DNA of 64,000 nucleotides from Stenotrophomonas chelatiphaga (GTDB taxonomy: Bacteria; Pseudomonadota; Gammaproteobacteria; Xanthomonadales; Xanthomonadaceae), in assembly GCF_001431535.1 (NCBI RefSeq), contig NZ_LDJK01000081.1, forward strand, positions 1-64,000. The letters run 5' to 3'. Shown in pieces: positions 56,691 to 64,000 of the stretch (its first letter is position 1; every line of letters starts with the position of its first letter). Under the pieces are notes generated by a model. That model made no database searches and had not been told where the DNA came from. It saw only the letters and a list, made by a program, of their open reading frames with translations. The position numbers and the translations under genes are program-made.

Positions 56691-56858
56691 ATGCGTTTCA
56701 ATCTAGTCGCTGCCATCCTGCTGATCCTGGTCGGGCTGTTCATGCTCGCCACCAACCTCGGCTGGACCAACATGAACTTCACCCGCCTGCTCACCACCTG
56801 GTGGCCGGTCGGCCTGGTGGCGGTAGGCATCGGCATGCTGTTCGGCCGCGGCAAGTAA
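56691..56858 (+). CDS. Small LiaI/LiaF-like transmembrane (DUF5668-type) protein
   Basis: A 55-residue protein with two hydrophobic helices: NLVAAILLILVGLFMLATNLGW and LTTWWPVGLVAVGIGMLF, ending FGRGK. The layout (helix, LGW, hydrophilic hinge, WWP, helix) is the LiaI-LiaF/DUF5668 transmembrane pattern. It begins 16 bp after the HIT gene stop. Role unknown; such domains sense or answer envelope stress in some bacteria. Confidence 0.75.
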   Translation: MRFNLVAAILLILVGLFMLATNLGWTNMNFTRLLTTWWPVGLVAVGIGMLFGRGK

Positions 56859-56908
56859 GCCACGGCCCTGGCGGTGCCGGTCCTGCCGGGCCGGCACGCC
56901 ACGAATGA

Positions 56909-57481
56909 TCAGGTACGCGGCAGGGTGACGCCGGTCTGGCCCTGGTACTTGCCGCCACGGTCCTTGTAGGACGTTTCGCAGATGTCGTCCTGGTCGGCCT
57001 GGAAGAACAGCATCTGGGCAACGCCTTCGTTGGCGTAGATGCGCGCCGGCAGCGGCGTGGTGTTGCTGAATTCCAGGGTCACGTGGCCTTCCCACTCCGG
57101 CTCCAGCGGGGTCACGTTGACGATGATGCCGCAGCGCGCGTAGGTGCTCTTGCCCAGGCACACCACCAGCGTATCGCGCGGGATGCGGAAGAACTCCACC
57201 GTACGCGCCAGCGCGAAGCTGTTGGGCGGAATGATGCACTCATCGCCCACCACGTCGACGAAGCTCTTCGGGTCGAAGTGCTTGGGGTCCACGATGGTGG
57301 AATTGATGTTGGTGAAGACCTTGAATTCGCGCGAGCAACGCACGTCGTAGCCATAGCTGGACGTGCCATAGCTGACGATGCGCTCGCCGTTGGCCTGCTT
57401 TACCTGCCCGGCTTCGAACGGCTCGATCATGCCGTGCTGTTCGGACATGCGGCGGATCCAACGGTCACTCTTGATGCTCAT
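56909..57481 (-). CDS. dcd: dCTP deaminase
   Basis: Deaminates dCTP to dUTP in thymidylate synthesis. The 190-residue protein has the active-site Glu in [28 protein letters not shown], and starts [27 protein letters not shown]. Length and motifs match the E. coli monofunctional class. It is convergent with the small membrane protein gene and stands alone. Confidence 0.96.
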   Translation of the reverse strand: MSIKSDRWIRRMSEQHGMIEPFEAGQVKQANGERIVSYGTSSYGYDVRCSREFKVFTNINSTIVDPKHFDPKSFVDVVGDECIIPPNSFALARTVEFFRIPRDTLVVCLGKSTYARCGIIVNVTPLEPEWEGHVTLEFSNTTPLPARIYANEGVAQMLFFQADQDDICETSYKDRGGKYQGQTGVTLPRT

Positions 57482-57578
57482 GCTTGGTCTCTGCTGCAGG
57501 GAGTAGATGGGGCTTGGGGTCCAATTCTACTGTGTGTGGACGTCCGGCAGGAATGAGCGTGTGTGCGGCCCAGACCGG

Positions 57579-57587
57579 TGCTAGCAT
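57579..57587 (+). promoter_or_regulatory. Extended -10 promoter element before the Cys-rich peptide gene
   Basis: TGcTAGCAT is a TGn extended -10 with TAGCAT as the hexamer. No good -35 is seen at the usual distance, which an extended -10 tolerates. Transcription would start near 57594, at the edge of the inverted repeat described next. Confidence 0.4.
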
Positions 57588-57592
57588 CGACC

Positions 57593-57610
57593 TGTCACAG
57601 GATCGTGACA
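57593..57610. promoter_or_regulatory. Perfect inverted repeat TGTCAC-N6-GTGACA
   Basis: TGTCACaggatcGTGACA is a 6-N6-6 perfect dyad placed at the probable transcription start and 2 bp before the ribosome-binding AAGGAG of the small secreted peptide gene. It could be a repressor operator or a 5'-leader hairpin. The half-site order is opposite to the CRP-type TGTGA-N6-TCACA site. Confidence 0.5.
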
Positions 57611-57626
57611 TCAAGGAGATGGAACC

Positions 57627-57836
57627 ATGAGACGCATGTCGAAGGCAGCAATCGGTCTGTTCATCCTCTCTTCTATCGCGCTGCCCTTGGGCGGGCTGGC
57701 AAATCCACCGCCTCCGCCGCCCTGTACCGGCAATCCGGTCTGTTTTGCGACCGATTCCAACGGCAACTGGGTTGTCTGCGGCCCAAGCGGCCTGTGTATC
57801 CCGCTCGAAACGTCAGCTCCGCCATTGCAGGATTGA
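57627..57836 (+). CDS. Small secreted Pro/Cys-rich peptide
   Basis: A 69-residue protein with a strong ribosome site (AAGGAG) and a signal peptide (AAIGLFILSSIALPLGGLA). The mature part starts NPPPPPPCTGNPVC and has four Cys (PCTG, PVCF, VVCG, LCIP), suggesting two disulfides. No known family was recognised. A strong terminator follows 41 bp after the stop and an inverted repeat precedes it, so it is probably a single-gene transcript with its own control. Confidence 0.7.
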   Translation: MRRMSKAAIGLFILSSIALPLGGLANPPPPPPCTGNPVCFATDSNGNWVVCGPSGLCIPLETSAPPLQD

Positions 57837-57877
57837 TAGTCGTTGTGGCGACCGTTCGGTTGTCCTGACGAAACCCA

Positions 57878-57906
57878 GAACGCCCGCTCAAGCGGGCGTT
57901 CTTCCG
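57878..57906. terminator. Bidirectional terminator between the Cys-rich peptide gene and mrp
   Basis: GAACGCCCGCT and AGCGGGCGTTC form an 11-bp stem with a 2-base CA loop, followed by TTCC. It lies between convergent genes and can serve both, although the T-tract is short. Confidence 0.75.
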
Positions 57907-57931
57907 CGCAGGAGACCTGGCCGAAGCCCGC

Positions 57932-58786
57932 TCAGAGCAGCGAGGACAGGATCGGGATCGACGCGCGCGGGCGCTTGGCCAGCTCCTCCAGCAGCCGGCT
58001 GGCGGCCTGGCGGTAGGCCTGTGCCGCGCTCGACTCCGGCTGTGCAGCGGTGATCGGCGTGCCGGCATCGCCCTGCTCGCGGATGTCGATCTGCAGCGGC
58101 AGCGATCCCAGCAGCGGCACGCCGTACTGGGCAGCCATCTTCTCCCCGCCACCGTGGCCGAACAGATGCTCCACCTGGCCACAGTTGCTGCAGGTATGCA
58201 CGGCCATGTTTTCCACGATGCCCAGCACCGGCACCTCGACCTTCTCGAACATCTTCAGCGCCTTGCGCGCATCCAGCGTGGCGATGTCCTGCGGGGTGGT
58301 GACGATCACCGCGCCGGCCAGCGGAATCTTCTGGGTCAGGGTCAGCTGGATGTCACCGGTGCCCGGCGGCAGGTCGATCAGCAACACGTCCAGGTCGTCC
58401 CACAGGGTGTCGTTGAAGAACTGGGTCATCGCCGAGGTGGCCATCGGCCCGCGCCAGATCATCGGCGTCTCGTCATCGATCAGGTAGCCGATCGACATGG
58501 TGTCCACGCCGAACGCGCGCGGCGGCTCGATGCTCTTGTTGTCCGGGCTTTCCGGACGGCCGGAAAGGCCCATCATCGCCGGCACCGACGGGCCGTAGAT
58601 GTCCGCATCCAGCAGGCCAACGCGCACGCCCAGCTGCTGCAGCGCCACCGCCAGGTTCACCGAGGTGGTGCTCTTGCCGACCCCACCCTTGCCCGAGCCC
58701 ACCGCGACGACGTTGCGGATGCGCGCATGCGGGCTCAGTCCTTTCTGGACCTGGCTGGCGTGGGGGCGGCGTTGCGGGTTGTTCAC
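57932..58786 (-). CDS. apbC: Mrp/ApbC-type iron-sulfur cluster carrier ATPase
   Basis: P-loop ATPase that carries Fe-S clusters to apo-proteins. The 284-residue protein has the deviant Walker A GKGGVGKST near residue 33, DADIYGPS, LLIDLPPGTGD, and the CxxC cluster ligands in CSNCGQVEHLFGHGG. The N-terminal DUF59 (MIP18) domain seen in longer Mrp proteins is absent: only about 25 residues precede the P-loop region. The C-terminal segment is Ala-rich. Confidence 0.9.
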   Translation of the reverse strand: MNNPQRRPHASQVQKGLSPHARIRNVVAVGSGKGGVGKSTTSVNLAVALQQLGVRVGLLDADIYGPSVPAMMGLSGRPESPDNKSIEPPRAFGVDTMSIGYLIDDETPMIWRGPMATSAMTQFFNDTLWDDLDVLLIDLPPGTGDIQLTLTQKIPLAGAVIVTTPQDIATLDARKALKMFEKVEVPVLGIVENMAVHTCSNCGQVEHLFGHGGGEKMAAQYGVPLLGSLPLQIDIREQGDAGTPITAAQPESSAAQAYRQAASRLLEELAKRPRASIPILSSLL

Positions 58787-58972
58787 TGCGGTGCTCCGGA
58801 ATCGTAAAGACGGTCGGCTGCCATGATACGTGTGCCGAGCCTGTCCACCGAATGCCTCTTGCGCGCCGGCATGACCTTCGACACCCTTGCAGGCTTGGCC
58901 GGAGGCGTATCGTCCGGCCTATGGCCCCCTGGGGCCTTTCCCAGACATCACGCGGCCCGGAGGCCAAACAAA

Positions 58973-61078
58973 GTGACCCGTACCCCCAAGATCGTCCTGT
59001 TGACCCTGGCCGTTTCGGCCGCGCTGGTCGGCTGCGGCAAGAACGAAACCCCGGCCAAGGAAGGCGCCGCCTCCACCCCGGCCGCGGCCGCAGAAGCCCA
59101 CACCTACACCCTGGACCAGGCCAAGCTGCCGGCGTACAACGCCTTCCAGCCCAGCGACCTGGACACCACGCTGGACGCGTGCAACGCCTTCGGCGACTAC
59201 GTCAACAGCAAGTGGCTGGCCGCCAATGAAATCCCGGCCGACCGCACCAGCTGGGGCGCCTTCACCATCCTCGACGAGCGTTCGGTCGCCGCCCAGCACC
59301 AGCTGGCCGAGCAGGTCGCGCAGGTCAAGAACCCGAACCACATTGAAAAGGTGGTCGGTGACCTGTGGGCCACCGGCATGGACGAGGCCAAGATCAATGC
59401 CCAGGGCATCGAGCCGCTGAAGGCTGACCTGGCCGCCATCGACGCGCTGGCCGACAAGGCCGCCATCGCCGCCTACCTGCGCGACACCGCCGCCAAGGGT
59501 GAAAACCTGCTGTTCGGCTTCGGCGCCGAAGCGGACTTCAAGAACTCCGCGGTGAACATGGCCTACGCCAGCCAGGGCGGCCTGGGCCTGCCGGACAAGA
59601 CCTTCTACACCGACGCCGCCAAGGCCGACAAGCTGCAGGCCTACCAGGCCCACGTGGCCAAGGTGCTGGAGCTGGCCGGCGTGCCGGCCGCCGATGCCGC
59701 CACCCAGGCCGCCGAGGTGATCAAGTTCGAAACCCGCCTGGCCAAGGCCTCCAAGTCCAGCGTCGAACTGTCGCGCGACGTCTCGCTGTACTACCACCCG
59801 GTCACCCTCGCCGAAGCCGATACCCTGACCCCGAACTTCAGCTGGACCGAGTTCTTCAAGAGCCAGGGCGTGGCCGCGCCGGAGAAATTCTCGCTGGCCA
59901 TCCCCGCTTTCCATGAAGAAGTCAGCAAGGCGCTGGGCGATACCGATCCGGCCGTGTGGCGCGCCTACCTGCGCTTCCACACAGTGGACAGCGCTTCGCC
60001 GTACCTGAGCGATGCCTTCGCCAACGAGAACTATGCCTTCTACGGCAAGACCCTCAACGGCCAGAAGGAACAGAAGCCGCGCTGGAAGCGCGTGCTGGGC
60101 ACCATCGAAAACGGCGCCGGCGAAGCCTTCGGCCAGCTGTACGTCAAGGTCGCCTTCTCGCCGGAAGCAAAGGCGAAGATGGAAACGCTGGTGAAGAACC
60201 TCGCCGATTCGCTCAAGGAGCGTATCCAGGGCCTGGCGTGGATGAGCGATGAGACCAAGGCCAAGGCCATCGCCAAGTGGGAAACCTTCACCCCGAAGAT
60301 CGGCTACCCGGACAAGTGGCGCGACTGGTCGGGCCTGGAAACCGGCCGTGACAGCTTCCTCGGCAACGTCCGCGCTGCCAACGCCTTCAACTACAAGTTC
60401 AACCTGGCCAAGGTCGGCCAGCCGGTGGACAAGACCGAGTGGGGCATGACCCCGCAGACCGTCAACGCCTACTACAATCCGCTGCAGAACGAGATCGTGT
60501 TCCCGGCCGCCATCCTGCAGCCGCCGTTCTTCGATCCCAACGCCGACGACGCGCTGAACTACGGCGGCATCGGTGCGGTGATCGGCCACGAAATGACCCA
60601 CGGTTACGATGACCAGGGCAGCCGTTTCGGCCCGACCGGCAACTTCGAAAACTGGTGGACCGAAGCGGACAGCAAGAACTTCTCCGGCCTGACCGGCAAG
60701 CTGGTCAAGCAGTTCGACGAGTACAAGGTGGATGGCCAGGCCGTGAACGGCAGCCTGACCCTGGGCGAGAACATCGCCGACCTGGGCGGCTTGGCAACCG
60801 CCTACGATGCGCTGCAGAAGGCATCGGCCGGCAAGGAAGACCCGAAGGTCGATGGCTTCACCCGCGACCAGCGCTTCTTCTTCAACTGGGCCACCGTGTG
60901 GCGCACCAAGTACACCCCGGAAAACGCCAAGGTCCGCCTGGCCACCGATCCGCACGCACCGGCGCAGTTCCGCGCGATGGGCGCGCCGTCGAACCTGCCG
61001 AGCTTCGCCGCCGCGTTCCAGTGCAAGGCCGGCTCGCCGATGTCGCGCGCTGGCGATGCCAAGGTCGTGATCTGGTAA
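58973..61078 (+). CDS. M13-family zinc metallopeptidase (lipoprotein)
   Basis: Neprilysin/PepO-type endopeptidase. The 701-residue protein starts with GTG at 58973 after GGAGG and has a lipobox (SAALVGC, Cys at 22), so it is probably an envelope lipoprotein. The zinc site is complete: HEMTH at 539-543 with GENIADLGG (Glu599). The substrate-binding NAYYNP segment is also intact. A second M13 gene follows after a terminator, but it has lost these residues. Confidence 0.93.
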   Translation: MTRTPKIVLLTLAVSAALVGCGKNETPAKEGAASTPAAAAEAHTYTLDQAKLPAYNAFQPSDLDTTLDACNAFGDYVNSKWLAANEIPADRTSWGAFTILDERSVAAQHQLAEQVAQVKNPNHIEKVVGDLWATGMDEAKINAQGIEPLKADLAAIDALADKAAIAAYLRDTAAKGENLLFGFGAEADFKNSAVNMAYASQGGLGLPDKTFYTDAAKADKLQAYQAHVAKVLELAGVPAADAATQAAEVIKFETRLAKASKSSVELSRDVSLYYHPVTLAEADTLTPNFSWTEFFKSQGVAAPEKFSLAIPAFHEEVSKALGDTDPAVWRAYLRFHTVDSASPYLSDAFANENYAFYGKTLNGQKEQKPRWKRVLGTIENGAGEAFGQLYVKVAFSPEAKAKMETLVKNLADSLKERIQGLAWMSDETKAKAIAKWETFTPKIGYPDKWRDWSGLETGRDSFLGNVRAANAFNYKFNLAKVGQPVDKTEWGMTPQTVNAYYNPLQNEIVFPAAILQPPFFDPNADDALNYGGIGAVIGHEMTHGYDDQGSRFGPTGNFENWWTEADSKNFSGLTGKLVKQFDEYKVDGQAVNGSLTLGENIADLGGLATAYDALQKASAGKEDPKVDGFTRDQRFFFNWATVWRTKYTPENAKVRLATDPHAPAQFRAMGAPSNLPSFAAAFQCKAGSPMSRAGDAKVVIW

Positions 61079-61104
61079 GCCACGGCTGACGCCGCGTTGA
61101 AAGC

Positions 61105-61131
61105 AAGGCCCGGGGAAACCCGGGCCTTTTT
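61105..61131 (+). terminator. Terminator after first M13 peptidase
   Basis: AAGGCCCGGG-gaaa-CCCGGGCCTT, 10-bp perfect stem with a GNRA-like tetraloop and a run of T. It separates the two M13 genes, so the second should have its own promoter (a TATAGT -10 candidate is at 61207-61212). Confidence 0.9.
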
Positions 61132-61232
61132 CGTTGGCGCTGGCGGGCCCAGGGAGGATCGGCGCCGGCGTGCACGCCGTGCATGCCGTGCACATCTCCG
61201 GCTTGCTATAGTTCGCCCGCCCTTAATCCATC

Positions 61233-63254
61233 ATGGATTTGCTCTACATGCCCAATCTTCGTCCGCTTGCCATCTCCCTGGGCGTCAGCCTGGCCATGCT
61301 GGTTCCCGCCCACGATGCGCTCGCCGCCAAGAAGAAGGCTGCACGTGCGCCGGCCGTCAGCGCGCAGTGCACCGATTTCCACGACGCCACCAACGCCGCC
61401 TGGCTGAAAGCCAACCCGGTGCCGCAGACCGGCGCCACCACCGCGCTGGGCCAGCTGGTCGAGCGCAGCCGACTGCAGCAGCGCGCGCTGCTGGACGGCG
61501 CCATGGCCAGCCCGCAGGGTAACGTGCAGAAGCTGCTCGGCGACTTCTGGGCCAGCGGCCTGGACGAAGCAGCAGTGGAAGCCGATGGCTCCAACCCGAT
61601 CGCCCCGCTGCTGACCCGCATCAACGCCATCAAGCGCGCCAAGGATGTACCCGCATCGATCGCCGCCCTGCACCAGGTCGGCATCCCGGTGGCCTTCAAC
61701 TTCAGCCCGGACGTGGACCTGAAGGCGCTGGACCGCCACATCGGCTACTTCATGCAGGGCGGCATGGGCCTGCCGGACCCGGCCTTCTACACCCGCACCG
61801 ACGCCGACACCGTCGCGGTGATGGGCCGCTACCGCGCCTACGTCAAGCAGATCCTGGCGCTGACCGGCACCGCGGCTGACAAGCTGGATGCCGAAGTCGC
61901 TGCGGTGATCGCGCTGGAAACCGAGCTGGCGCGCAACGCGCAGTCGCTGGCCGACCTCAACAACCCGTTCCGCAACTACGCCCCGATCTCCACCCGCGAC
62001 CTCAACGGCCGCTACAAGAACCTGCAGCTGGACGCCTTCCTGAAGGCGCAGGGCGTCAACGACGACCTGGTGTCGCTGTCCGACGAAGCGCTGTTCCAGG
62101 CGTTGGACGGCATGGTCACCCGGATCAAGCCGGACCAGTGGAAGGCCTACCTGCGCTGGCGCGTGGGTGATGCGATGGCACCTTACCTGTCCAAGGCCTA
62201 CCGCGATGCCGAGTTCGAATTCCGCGGCCGCGTGCTGCGCGCGCAGACCCTGCCCGCCCCGCGCTGGGAGCAGGTGCTGGATGCGATCAACGTTGCTGCC
62301 GGCCCGATGCTGGGCCGCGAATACGCTGCCAAGCACCTGAGCGCCGAAGATCGCCGCCAGGCCGCGTGGATCATCGACAAGCTGCGCGAAACGCAGATCG
62401 AGGCAGTCAAGCGCAGCACCTGGCTGAGCGCCGAGGCCAAGGCCGAAGCGGAAGCCAAGCTGGGCGCGCTGAAGATCGAGATCGGCACTCCCCTGCGCGA
62501 CCTGGATTACAGCGTGCAGCCGATGGGCCGTGGCAGCTTCGGCGGCAACATGCTGATCGCTTCCACCTGGCGCCACCGCGAAGAAATGAAGCGCATCGGC
62601 CGTGGCAACGCGGACCGTCGCTGGGACGTGCTGCCGCAGCAGCCGTCGCTGGCGTATGACCTGGCGCAGAATCGCCTGATCGTCACCGCCGCCGCCCTGC
62701 AGGACCCGATATTCAACGCCCAGTCCAGCGCGGCCCACAAGTTCGGCAGCTACGGCGCGCTGGTCGGCCATGAACTGACCCGTGCGATCGATGCCAAGGG
62801 CGCGCTGATCGACGCGCGTGGCGAACTGCGCAGCTGGTGGACCCCGGCCGACAAGACGGCCTGGACCCTGCTCGGCACGCGCATGGCCACCCAGTACAGC
62901 GCCTACGATTTCCCGGGCGTAAAGGGTGCCAAGGTCAACGGCGCGCTCACCGCGGACAACAACCTGGCTGACCTGGCCGGGCTGGAACTGGCCTGGGATG
63001 CTTACCGCGCCGTCGAAACCAACGCCAAGCCGGCCGACCAGCAGGGCTTCTTCACCGCCTGGGCCGCCCTGTGGCCGCAGCAGCTGTCGCCCAACGAGGC
63101 GGCCGCACGTGCCAGCATGGATATCGAAGCGCCGGGCAAGTGGCGTACCAATGGCCCGCTGGCCAACCTGCCGGCCTTCGGCGCCAGCTTCACCTGCAAG
63201 CCGGGCCAGCCGATGCAGCGTACCGACGCCGAACAGATCCGCGTCTGGCGTTGA
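61233..63254 (+). CDS. Degenerate M13-family peptidase homologue, probably inactive
   Basis: A 673-residue exported M13 homologue with a signal peptide (about MPNLRPLAISLGVSLAMLVPAHDALA; an ATG at 61248 is an alternative start). The overall fold follows its neighbour (WLKANPVPQTG, YFMQGGMGLPDPAFYT, WRVGDAMAPYLS). At the zinc site HExxH reads HELTR (513-517): the second His is Arg517. GENIADLGG reads ADNNLADLAG, so the third ligand Glu is Asn576. The NAYYNP substrate segment is absent. Peptidase activity is therefore unlikely; a chaperone, inhibitor or sensor role is possible. Length is normal and the frame is intact, so it is not a recent pseudogene. Confidence 0.85.
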   Translation: MDLLYMPNLRPLAISLGVSLAMLVPAHDALAAKKKAARAPAVSAQCTDFHDATNAAWLKANPVPQTGATTALGQLVERSRLQQRALLDGAMASPQGNVQKLLGDFWASGLDEAAVEADGSNPIAPLLTRINAIKRAKDVPASIAALHQVGIPVAFNFSPDVDLKALDRHIGYFMQGGMGLPDPAFYTRTDADTVAVMGRYRAYVKQILALTGTAADKLDAEVAAVIALETELARNAQSLADLNNPFRNYAPISTRDLNGRYKNLQLDAFLKAQGVNDDLVSLSDEALFQALDGMVTRIKPDQWKAYLRWRVGDAMAPYLSKAYRDAEFEFRGRVLRAQTLPAPRWEQVLDAINVAAGPMLGREYAAKHLSAEDRRQAAWIIDKLRETQIEAVKRSTWLSAEAKAEAEAKLGALKIEIGTPLRDLDYSVQPMGRGSFGGNMLIASTWRHREEMKRIGRGNADRRWDVLPQQPSLAYDLAQNRLIVTAAALQDPIFNAQSSAAHKFGSYGALVGHELTRAIDAKGALIDARGELRSWWTPADKTAWTLLGTRMATQYSAYDFPGVKGAKVNGALTADNNLADLAGLELAWDAYRAVETNAKPADQQGFFTAWAALWPQQLSPNEAAARASMDIEAPGKWRTNGPLANLPAFGASFTCKPGQPMQRTDAEQIRVWR

Positions 63255-63277
63255 GTTGCCTGCTCTTGCAGCAGCAG

Positions 63278-63305
63278 AAAGGGCGCCCGCAGGGGCGCCC
63301 TTTTT
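63278..63305. terminator. Bidirectional terminator between second M13 gene and TonB-dependent receptor
   Basis: AAAGGGCGCCC-gcag-GGGCGCCCTTT, 11-bp stem with T-runs on both strands, between convergent genes. Confidence 0.9.
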
Positions 63306-63329
63306 CGTGGCCGATGCAGCGTCAGCGTG

Positions 63330-64000
63330 TCAGAAGTCGTACGAGGCGGTCAGCCGGACCGAGCGCGGTGCGGTGAAGTAGGTGCCGATGCCGTAGATGT
63401 TGGACACGGTGTAGGGGCCCTCTTGGTACTTGGCTTCGGACTGAAGCGGGCGGCGCTGGTTGAGCACGTTGAACACATCCAGCCCGAACGCGAGCTGCTT
63501 CTGCGCAAACGCGGGGCGATACATCACGCCGAGGTCGAGGCGGGCCGTCCACGGCTGACGACCGGCATCGCCAGGACGCGACGGGCTGCCATTGCAGTAG
63601 TGGTATGACGATCCGTATCTGATCGGGTCACTTTCATCGGCTCCGTAGTAACCCAGGCAGGTTTTCGGCGCACCGGACATCACCCGCAGCGTGGCCGATG
63701 CCGTCCATTCGTCGGTGAACTGGTACGCGCCGTAGCCCTTCAGCTGGTGTCGACGGTCGTTGGCCAGGTAGCCTCCGGCGTACTCCATCAGGTACGACGA
63801 ATCCCAGTCCTGGGTCTTGGACACATCCTTCTGGCCCAGGTCCGACTTCACCTGGCCTTCGGTGTTGCCGAAGTTGCGCGACCAGGTGTAGTCCACGCGG
63901 CCGTACCAGTTGTTGCGCATCGGGTGCTCGACGAACAGGTCAACCGCCACGTAGTCACGCTTGGCCTTCTGCCCGCCCAGTCCCCAATCGGCACCGCTCA
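63330..64000 (-). CDS. TonB-dependent receptor, C-terminal part (Oar-like)
   Basis: The 3' end of a large outer-membrane receptor; the 5' part lies beyond the window. The visible 220-odd residues show beta-barrel strand alternation (GRVDYTWSRNFGNTEGQV, YGAYQFTDEWTASATLRVMSGAP, FGLDVFNVLN) and the final outer-membrane signal: it ends in Phe (SVRLTASYDF). The DxxNVLN motif and the Cys-containing loop (TCLGYYG..YCNGS) fit Oar-like TonB receptors with a carboxypeptidase-regulatory N-terminal domain, but that end is not visible. Confidence 0.85.
   Translation of the reverse strand, partial: SGADWGLGGQKAKRDYVAVDLFVEHPMRNNWYGRVDYTWSRNFGNTEGQVKSDLGQKDVSKTQDWDSSYLMEYAGGYLANDRRHQLKGYGAYQFTDEWTASATLRVMSGAPKTCLGYYGADESDPIRYGSSYHYCNGSPSRPGDAGRQPWTARLDLGVMYRPAFAQKQLAFGLDVFNVLNQRRPLQSEAKYQEGPYTVSNIYGIGTYFTAPRSVRLTASYDF

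Overview
The window looks like a chromosomal segment of a high-GC Xanthomonadaceae gammaproteobacterium, most probably Stenotrophomonas. The main reasons are an N-acetylornithine carbamoyltransferase (the acetylated arginine route of xanthomonads), a fused N-acetylglutamate kinase/acetyltransferase ArgB, a MetX-type acyltransferase, a pgaABCD operon, and many short palindromes that begin with GTAG like the SMAG repeats known from Stenotrophomonas. No phage, insertion sequence, CRISPR array or plasmid function was seen. Almost all genes are core metabolism.

Layout. (1) 1-11.4 kb, mostly minus strand: prmB-aroC-2-hydroxyacid dehydrogenase-asd-fimV-VOC protein-truA-trpF, closely packed with several 4-bp start/stop overlaps; then a plus-strand LysR regulator divergent from trpBA. 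(2) 11.4-14.6 kb plus strand: SCO1-like copper chaperone, psd, metX-type gene, DUF1294 protein. (3) 14.6-17.5 kb minus strand: two secreted serine proteases of different folds (S1 and S8). (4) 17.6-24.2 kb: cydDC divergent from cydABX, with a perfect FNR box between them. (5) 24.2-24.5 kb: two identical tRNA-Pro(CGG) genes, each with its own promoter. (6) 24.7-31.9 kb: a CynX-type MFS transporter and pgaABCD, with a CRP/Clp-type site ahead of pgaA. (7) 32-44.5 kb minus strand: the glutamate-derived arginine/proline cluster argF'-argG-argE'-argB-GNAT-argC-argH-yciI-proB // proA, where a plus-strand Ig-like repeat gene separates proB from proA. (8) 44.5-57 kb: mixed housekeeping genes (cysS, sufE, MFS, lytic transglycosylase, DUF853 ATPase, greB, DUF3025, rimO, dienelactone hydrolase, HIT, dcd). 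(9) 57.6-64 kb: a small cysteine-containing secreted peptide, mrp/apbC, two M13 peptidases (the second lacking zinc ligands), and the 3' end of a TonB-dependent receptor that runs off the window.

The genes join into a few working units: tryptophan and chorismate synthesis; aspartate-family, methionine/cysteine and phosphatidylethanolamine synthesis; low-oxygen respiration by cytochrome bd together with its CydDC exporter; poly-N-acetylglucosamine biofilm polymer synthesis and export; and arginine/proline synthesis from glutamate.

The most notable non-gene structure is upstream of argF'. A 33-codon reading frame with four Arg codons (three of them within four codons) ends on a 7-base segment (GCTGGGT) that is complementary to the 5' arm of a strong 13-bp terminator hairpin placed 60 bp before the argF' start. 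This layout fits classical ribosome-mediated attenuation by arginine. Other points worth checking are the degenerate M13 paralogue, the gene interrupting proBA, SMAG-like repeats that supply the proA stop codon and lie inside the DUF3025 N-terminus, and the candidate Clp control of pga.
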